Origin: Streptosporangiales bacterium
Lineage (GTDB): Bacteria; Actinomycetota; Actinomycetes; Streptosporangiales; WHST01
Assembly (NCBI GenBank): GCA_009379825.1
Contig: WHTA01000001.1
Coordinates: 62,001 to 126,000, forward strand
DNA length: 64,000 bases
Reading direction: 5' to 3'
Shown here one piece after another: positions 59,292 to 64,000 of the stretch. The translations under genes and the position numbers were made by a program. Position 1 is the stretch's first letter. Every line of letters starts with the position of its first letter. Under the pieces are notes generated by a model. The model saw only the letters and a list, made by a program, of their open reading frames with translations. It was not told where the DNA came from and made no database searches.

Positions 59292-60884
59292 ATGGCTGAC
59301 CTGCTCGTCACCGGCGGGACGGTGGTGGACGGCACCGGCAACCCCGGCTACCCGGCGACGCTGGCGGTCGAGGGCGACCGGGTGCGGATCCTCAGGGGTA
59401 ACGGCGAGCCGCCCCCGGCGGGACGGGTGATCGACGCCACGGGGATGGTCGTGGCGCCCGGCTTCATCGACATGCACTCGCACTCCGGGCTGATGATCTT
59501 CGCCGAGCCGACCCACCTGCCGAAGGTGTCGCAGGGCGTGACCACCGAGCTGATCGGCGTGGACGGTTGCTCGTACGCGCCGTTCACCGACCCGGACGAG
59601 CTGCGCAGGTTCGTCACGTTCAACGCCGGCCTGGACGGCTGCCCCGACCTCGGCTACGACTGGGACACCGTGGCCAGCTACCTGACCAGGTTCGACAACG
59701 AGGTCGCGGTGAACATCGGCTGCCTGGTCGGCAACTCCGCGCTGCGGATCGCCGCGCTCGGCTGGGACCAGGTGCCCGCGGACCAGCGGGCCGTCGCGAA
59801 CATGCGCGCGATGCTGCGGGAGGCGCTCGAGGAGGGCGCCTTCGGCATGTCCACCGGGCTGGACTACCCGCCGGGCAGCTACGCGTCCACCGAGGAGCTC
59901 GGCGAGCTGTGCAAGGAGCCGGCGAGAGTCGGCGGGCTGTACCACACGCACGTCAGGTACTGGATGGGCGACCAGTTCCTCGACCCGTTCCGGGAGGCGT
60001 TCGAGATCACCCGGCAGGGCGGCTGCCCGCTGCACCTGACGCACTTCTACCACAAGGCGAAGTACCCGCGCGGCTCCGACGTGATGTTCGACCTGCTGGA
60101 GCGCGAGGTCGGCCTCGGCGTCGACGTGACCTTCGACGCCTACCCGTACGAGTGGAGCAGCACCAGGCTCACCATCCTGCTGCCGCAGTGGATCCAGGCC
60201 GGTGGGCCGGAGCCGACGCTCGCGCGGCTGGCCGACCCCGACTGTCGCGAACGGTTCAAGGCGGAGCTGGCGAACGGTGATCCCGACGACACCTGGCGTG
60301 CGGCGCACGAGTGGGTGCGCCTCGGCCACTTCGGCGAGCCGCACAACCGCAGGTACGAGAACATGACCATGGCCGCGGTCGCGCGCGAGCGCAGGCAGGA
60401 CGTCGTCGACGCGTTCCTCGACCTGCTGGTCGAGGAGAACCTGCGGATCAACGAGGTGCAGCCGGGGCCGACCGGGTCGACGCTCGCGAAGTTCGTCACG
60501 CACCGGCTCGGCATGGTCGGCACCGACTCGGTGTTCATCGGCGACAAGCCGAGCCCCCGTACGTACGGCTCGTTCCCGCGCATCCTCGGCGAGTTCGTGC
60601 GCGAGGAGCGCCACCTGAGCCTGCCCGAGGCGGTGCGGAAGTTCACCTCGTTCCCGGCCGGCCGGCTCGGTCTGCCCGACCGCGGCCTGCTCCGCGACGG
60701 GTTCGCCGCCGACGTCGTGGTGTTCGACCCGGAGCGGGTTCGTGCGGTCGCGACGTACGACCAACCTCGCCGCCAGTCGCTCGGCATCGAGTACGTGATC
60801 GTCAACGGCACGGTCGTGCTCGACCGCGGCACGCACACCGGGGCGCTCCCCGGTCGCGGCCTGCGCCGCGGCCACACCCGCTGA
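59292..60884 (+). CDS. N-acyl-D-amino-acid deacylase-like amidohydrolase
   Basis: 530 residues. Metal motif PGFIDMHSHSGL (HxH), a metal Cys/Glu region in VDGCSYAPFTDPDEL and EEGAFGMSTGLDYPPGSYAS, then the metal His in LYHTHVRYWMGD and HLTHFYHKAKYPRG, and DVTFDAYPYEWSSTRL. FTSFPAGRLGLPDRGLLRDG and DVVVFDPERV close the fold. It hydrolyses the amide of N-acyl-D-amino acids or similar compounds. It starts 3 bases after the symporter stop, so the two form one uptake-hydrolysis unit. Confidence 0.9.
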   Translation: MADLLVTGGTVVDGTGNPGYPATLAVEGDRVRILRGNGEPPPAGRVIDATGMVVAPGFIDMHSHSGLMIFAEPTHLPKVSQGVTTELIGVDGCSYAPFTDPDELRRFVTFNAGLDGCPDLGYDWDTVASYLTRFDNEVAVNIGCLVGNSALRIAALGWDQVPADQRAVANMRAMLREALEEGAFGMSTGLDYPPGSYASTEELGELCKEPARVGGLYHTHVRYWMGDQFLDPFREAFEITRQGGCPLHLTHFYHKAKYPRGSDVMFDLLEREVGLGVDVTFDAYPYEWSSTRLTILLPQWIQAGGPEPTLARLADPDCRERFKAELANGDPDDTWRAAHEWVRLGHFGEPHNRRYENMTMAAVARERRQDVVDAFLDLLVEENLRINEVQPGPTGSTLAKFVTHRLGMVGTDSVFIGDKPSPRTYGSFPRILGEFVREERHLSLPEAVRKFTSFPAGRLGLPDRGLLRDGFAADVVVFDPERVRAVATYDQPRRQSLGIEYVIVNGTVVLDRGTHTGALPGRGLRRGHTR

Positions 60885-60992
60885 GCCGCCTGCAGCACTC
60901 TGTTGCCCGGGCACGCCCGTGCTCAACGAGGGTTGTCGTCGATGCAACGCGCCGTTGACCGGTCATCGGGAAGTGAGTTGTCTGGCGGGTAG

Positions 60993-61020
60993 GTGGTGTC
61001 CGGTCGCAGAAGGACACCAC
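60993..61020 (+). promoter_or_regulatory. Strong hairpin in the leader of the BHMT-like gene
   Basis: GTGGTGTCC (60993-61001) and GGACACCAC (61012-61020) are exact complements around 10 bases. GGGT before and ACCC after can extend the stem over a 2-base bulge. It ends 9 bases before GAGGGG, the ribosome site of the downstream gene, so it could be an operator or an RNA element that affects translation. It does not show a SAM-riboswitch core. Confidence 0.55.
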
Positions 61021-61046
61021 ACCCGAGCTGAGGGGACTTGTTTCTC

Positions 61047-62078
61047 GTGTCCGATCCCAAACCTGGCCTGCTCGAACGCCTCGATGCCGGCGGTGCGGTG
61101 TGCGCCGAGGGATACCTGTTCGAGTGTGAGCGTCGTGGCTACGTGCAGGCCGGGGCCTTCGTGCCCGAGGTCGTGCTGGACCATCCCGAGGCCGTCAGTT
61201 CACTGCATCGTGAGTTCGTCCACGCGGGGTCGGACATCGTCGAGGCGTTCACGTACTACGGCCACCGTGAGAAGCTCCGGCTGGTGGGCAAGGAGGACAT
61301 CCTCGAACCGCTGAACCGCAATGCGCTCGCGATTGCGCGCGCCGTGGCCGAGGAGTCTGGCACCCTGCTCGCCGGCAACCTGTGCAACACCAACCTGTGG
61401 GCGGACGAGAACGCCAGGCCGACGGTCAGGAGCATGTTCGCCGAGCAGGTCGGCTGGGCCGTGGAAGAGGGCGCGGAGCTGCTGATCGGCGAGACGTTCA
61501 GCTACCTCGACGAGGCACTGCTGTGCGTCGAGATGATGCGCGAGTCCGGCCTGCCGACGGTGATCACGCTGGTGTTCCACCGCGAGGACGTCACGAGGGA
61601 CGGGTACCCGGCGGCGGACGCGGCCAAGGCGCTTGAACAGGCCGGCGCAGACGTCGTCGGCGTGAACTGTGGCCGCGGCCCGGCCACCACGCTGCCGCTG
61701 CTCCGCACCATCACGGACGCCGTGTCGTGCCACGTCGCCGCGCTGCCGGTGCCGTACCGCACGACGCCGAGCCAGCCCACCATGCAGGCGCTGACCGACC
61801 CGCTGCTGCCCGAGCAGCGCCCCTTCCCCACCGCGCTCGACCCGTTCACCTGCACCAGGTACGAGATGGGCGACTTCGCCAGCCAGGCGTACGAGATGGG
61901 TGTGCGGTACCTCGGTGTCTGCTGCGGTGCCGGCCCGCACCACATCAGGGCGGTCGCCGAGGCGATGGACCGCTGGACGCCGGCGAGCGTGTACACCCCG
62001 GACATGTCGAAGCACGCGTACCTCGGCACCGACCCCACGCTGAAGGCGGGCAACCAGCAGTACGCCAGCTTGCTCTGA
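61047..62078 (+). CDS. Betaine/homocysteine S-methyltransferase-like protein
   Basis: 343 residues from GTG 61047 (TTG 61038 overlaps the ribosome site GAGGGG at 61030-61035). TIM barrel with zinc Cys residues in VVGVNCGRGPATTLPLL and the C-terminal pair in GVRYLGVCCGAGPHHIRA. The GSDIVEAFTYYGHREKL segment is also typical of BHMT-like enzymes. It would move a methyl group from betaine or another donor to a thiol. A strong leader hairpin precedes it. Methyl donor unknown. Confidence 0.85.
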   Translation: MSDPKPGLLERLDAGGAVCAEGYLFECERRGYVQAGAFVPEVVLDHPEAVSSLHREFVHAGSDIVEAFTYYGHREKLRLVGKEDILEPLNRNALAIARAVAEESGTLLAGNLCNTNLWADENARPTVRSMFAEQVGWAVEEGAELLIGETFSYLDEALLCVEMMRESGLPTVITLVFHREDVTRDGYPAADAAKALEQAGADVVGVNCGRGPATTLPLLRTITDAVSCHVAALPVPYRTTPSQPTMQALTDPLLPEQRPFPTALDPFTCTRYEMGDFASQAYEMGVRYLGVCCGAGPHHIRAVAEAMDRWTPASVYTPDMSKHAYLGTDPTLKAGNQQYASLL

Positions 62079-62103
62079 GCCGGTGGTGCGGCATGATGCC
62101 GGC

Positions 62104-62616
62104 ATGGGATTCACGTCGCCACTCACCCACGAGGAGCTACCGACCGTCGCCGGCGAGCGCGAGGCGCTCGCGTCCTGGCTGCGGTTCCACCGCGTCGAGC
62201 TGCTCGACAAGCTGACCGGTCTCGACGAACGCCAGGCCGCGCAGCGGGTGGTGGGCTCGCTCACCACGCTGCACGGCCTGGTGCGGCACCTGACCTGGGT
62301 GGAGCACTACTGGTTCGTCACGGTGCTCGCCGGCAGCGAAGAGCCGAACCACTATGACTGCAGCGTCGACAACGATGCGGACTACCGGCTCGAGCACAGC
62401 GAGGGGCTGGCCGCCGACGTCGAGCGGTTCCTAGCCGCGGTCACGCGCAGCCAGAAGGTCTTCGCCGAGCTGGCGCTGGACGACACGGTGCCGCACCCGA
62501 AACACGGCAGCCTCGACGTGCGCTGGGTGATGGTCCACATGATCGAGGAGTACGCCCAGCACAACGGGCACGCCGACATCATCCGTGAGCTGATCGACGG
62601 CACGACACAGAGCTGA
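62104..62616 (+). CDS. DinB-family (DUF664) mycothiol-dependent enzyme-like protein
   Basis: 170 residues from ATG 62104. The four-helix bundle has SLTTLHGLVRHLTWVEHYWF (metal His), ERFLAAVTRSQKVFAELALD and VRWVMVHMIEEYAQHNGHAD (two more His), so the three-His metal site is complete. DUF664 proteins in actinomycetes are thought to use mycothiol in transferase or detoxification reactions. It follows the BHMT-like gene by 25 bases. Substrate unknown. Confidence 0.88.
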   Translation: MGFTSPLTHEELPTVAGEREALASWLRFHRVELLDKLTGLDERQAAQRVVGSLTTLHGLVRHLTWVEHYWFVTVLAGSEEPNHYDCSVDNDADYRLEHSEGLAADVERFLAAVTRSQKVFAELALDDTVPHPKHGSLDVRWVMVHMIEEYAQHNGHADIIRELIDGTTQS

Positions 62617-62667
62617 CCGCCGGTCGTGTGGTGGACCCGCGCCATGATGCGTGCCAGCATCAGGCGC

Positions 62668-63669
62668 ATGGATGTCATCGAGTACACCCCCGAGCCGGAT
62701 CAGTACGCCTGGACGTTCGGCGGGGTCGCACCGTCCCACCGGGTACGCCCAGGCTCGCTGCTGCGGCTGTGGACCGAGGACGCGTTCTGCGGCCGGCTGC
62801 GCAAGGTGACGGACATGCCGAGCACGTCGCTCAACATGCCGTTCGTCAACCCGCAGACCGGCCCGTTCTACGTGGAGGGCGCGGAGCCCGGCGACACGCT
62901 CGCCCTGCACTTCGTCGACCTGACGCCGGCCCGCGACTGGGGTGCTTCGTCGACCATCCCGTTCTTCGGTGGGCTGACGAGCACCGACCGCACCGCGACG
63001 CTGCAGCCGCCGCTGGCCGAGCGCACCTGGATCTACCAGGTGAACACCGACCGGGGCACGGTCGAGTTCGTCGCCCAGGCCAGCGACCTGCGGCTGGAGC
63101 TGCCGATGGCGCCGATGCTCGGCACGGTCGGCGTCGCGCCGGCCGCGGGCGAGGTGCGTTCTTCGCTTGTGCCTGACACCTTCGGCGGCAACATGGACAC
63201 GCCCGAGATGCGCGCCGGTGTCACCTGCTACCTCGGCGTCAACGTGGAGGGCGCACTGTTCTCCGTCGGCGACGGCCATTACCGCCAGGGCGAGGGCGAG
63301 GCCTGCGGCACCGCGGTGGAGGGCGCCATGCACGTCAGCGTCCTGGTCGACCTGATCAAGGGCGGCGCGCCCGCGTGGCCGCGGTTGGAGACCGACGAGC
63401 ACCTGACGGTGATCGGCTCGAGCCGGCCGCTGGAGGACGCCTGGCGCGCGAGCCAGGTCGCCATGATCCGCTGGTTCGGCGAGCTCTACGGGCTGGACGG
63501 GCTGGACGGCTACCAGCTGCTGACGCAGATCAGCGAGGCGCCGCTGGCGAACGTGGTGGACGCCAACTACAGCGCCGCGACGAAGGTGCGCAAGGCGCTG
63601 CTCCCCCGCGCCGACGTGTACGGCGGGATGCACCAGCGGCTGCGTGAGCTCGCCACAACCATCTCCTGA
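62668..63669 (+). CDS. Acetamidase/formamidase-family protein
   Basis: 333 residues from ATG 62668. LNMPFVNPQTGPFYVEGAEP, GDTLALHFVDLTPARDWGAS, MAPMLGTVGVAPAAGEVRSS, FGGNMDTPEMRAGVTCYLGV and GDGHYRQGEGEACGTAVEGA are the family motifs, including the metal-binding Asp/His/Glu set. It hydrolyses short amides (formamide, acetamide) or related compounds to acid and ammonia. No ribosome site is clear at this ATG; ATG 62644 is an alternative. It is colinear with the SDR gene that follows. Confidence 0.92.
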   Translation: MDVIEYTPEPDQYAWTFGGVAPSHRVRPGSLLRLWTEDAFCGRLRKVTDMPSTSLNMPFVNPQTGPFYVEGAEPGDTLALHFVDLTPARDWGASSTIPFFGGLTSTDRTATLQPPLAERTWIYQVNTDRGTVEFVAQASDLRLELPMAPMLGTVGVAPAAGEVRSSLVPDTFGGNMDTPEMRAGVTCYLGVNVEGALFSVGDGHYRQGEGEACGTAVEGAMHVSVLVDLIKGGAPAWPRLETDEHLTVIGSSRPLEDAWRASQVAMIRWFGELYGLDGLDGYQLLTQISEAPLANVVDANYSAATKVRKALLPRADVYGGMHQRLRELATTIS

Positions 63670-63687
63670 CCCGACTGGAGGAACGGC

Positions 63688-64000
63688 ATGGATCTACAGC
63701 TGACCGGCCTGCGCGCCCTGGTGACCGGTGGCACCAAGGGCATCGGCCGCGCGACCGTGGCGACACTCGCCGGCGAGGGTGCCGCCGTGGCCTTCTGCGC
63801 GCGCACCAAGGCGGACGTCGACGACTACGCCGGCGAGCTGACCGCGGCCGGGCACACCGTCGCCGGCCGGGCGGTCGACGTCGGTGACGGCGATGGCATC
63901 CGCCATTGGGTCGACGACAGTGCCGCCGCACTCGGCGGCGTGGACATCCTCGTCGCGAATGTGAGCGCGCTCGCCATCGGCGACGAGGAGCAGAACTGGC
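63688..64000 (+). CDS. Short-chain dehydrogenase/reductase, 3' end outside the window
   Basis: ATG 63688 follows GGAGGA at 63677-63682. The visible 104 residues show the cofactor motif ALVTGGTKGIGRATVATLAG (TGxxxGIG), CARTKADVDDYAGEL where Arg suggests NADP(H), DVGDGDGI, and LGGVDILVANVSA with NVSA in place of the usual NNAG/NAG. The catalytic Ser-Tyr-Lys lie beyond the window. It is the next gene after the acetamidase-like gene with an 18-base gap. Confidence 0.9.
   Translation, partial: MDLQLTGLRALVTGGTKGIGRATVATLAGEGAAVAFCARTKADVDDYAGELTAAGHTVAGRAVDVGDGDGIRHWVDDSAAALGGVDILVANVSALAIGDEEQNW

Noticed and set aside
57738-60947. A 1069-codon open frame on the minus strand
   Set aside because: It lies antisense to the small partner, symporter and amidohydrolase genes, has low-complexity Arg/Val/His-rich sequence and no domain. 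It is a product of GC-rich codon bias on the coding strand.
60993-61046. SAM riboswitch upstream of the BHMT-like gene
   Set aside because: Only one hairpin is present; the multi-stem core of known SAM riboswitches is absent.

Overview
The window is high-GC DNA from an actinomycete (phylum Actinomycetota). The signs are GTG and TTG starts, 4-nt stop/start overlaps, a LexA box of the actinobacterial form (TCGAAC-N4-GTTCGA), the imuA'-imuB-dnaE2 SOS mutasome layout, Ada-AlkA fusion repair genes, and many one-component regulators beside divergent genes. I cannot name the genus from sequence alone.

Layout. (1) 1-9 kb: small regulators and stress or housekeeping genes, several broken (VOC/methyltransferase scar, a membrane protein with a nonsense codon, an ECF41-type sigma factor, YqeB). 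(2) 9-15 kb: an IclR-led operon of CaiB/BaiF CoA-transferase, HMG-CoA-lyase-like enzyme and a complete TctCBA transporter, read as uptake, CoA activation and carbon-carbon cleavage of a carboxylic acid. (3) 15-23 kb: GNAT, a flavoprotein, the Ada/AlkA plus Ogt alkylation repair pair, glmS, and an ABC exporter behind a MerR-type promoter. (4) 22.9-24.2 kb: a repeat-rich interval with three 73-bp tandem units and a nucleoside deaminase wreck whose 3' end is tandemly copied. (5) 24-31.5 kb: YjiH-like protein, MFS transporter, flavoprotein with divergent XRE-cupin regulator, VOC and GNAT genes. (6) 31.6-56.6 kb: LexA box, imuA', imuB and dnaE2; dnaE2 is cut into two pieces 19.2 kb apart. (7) 56.8-64 kb: isochorismatase-like hydrolase, PanF-like symporter with small partner, D-aminoacylase-like amidohydrolase, BHMT-like methyltransferase, DinB, acetamidase/formamidase family protein and a partial SDR.

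The main observation is the 19.2-kb insert at about 35,902-55,122. The 5' part of dnaE2 stops immediately after the third catalytic-Asp motif (KFDLLGL), and the gene resumes at 55,118. Removing the insert with one copy of a shared GGGCT restores an uninterrupted reading frame across the junction. The insert carries two Baeyer-Villiger monooxygenases (BVMOs), two alpha/beta hydrolases, a zinc alcohol dehydrogenase, an aldehyde dehydrogenase, two kinds of acyl-CoA synthetase, an SCP2-like protein, an AcoR/MimR-like activator and a TetR regulator. Together these describe a route from ketone to ester to alcohol plus acid to acyl-CoA. It also holds decayed acyl-CoA dehydrogenase, symporter, MaoC, amidohydrolase and DAO-type oxidoreductase genes. 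At its left edge lies the 3' end of a second, divergent dnaE2. A shared operator (AATCT-N5-AGATT) before the second BVMO and beside the tetR gene points to one local regulon.

Many genes carry single-base indels or stops. Some may be assembly errors in G/C runs, but internal deletions and the dnaE2 split cannot be explained that way.
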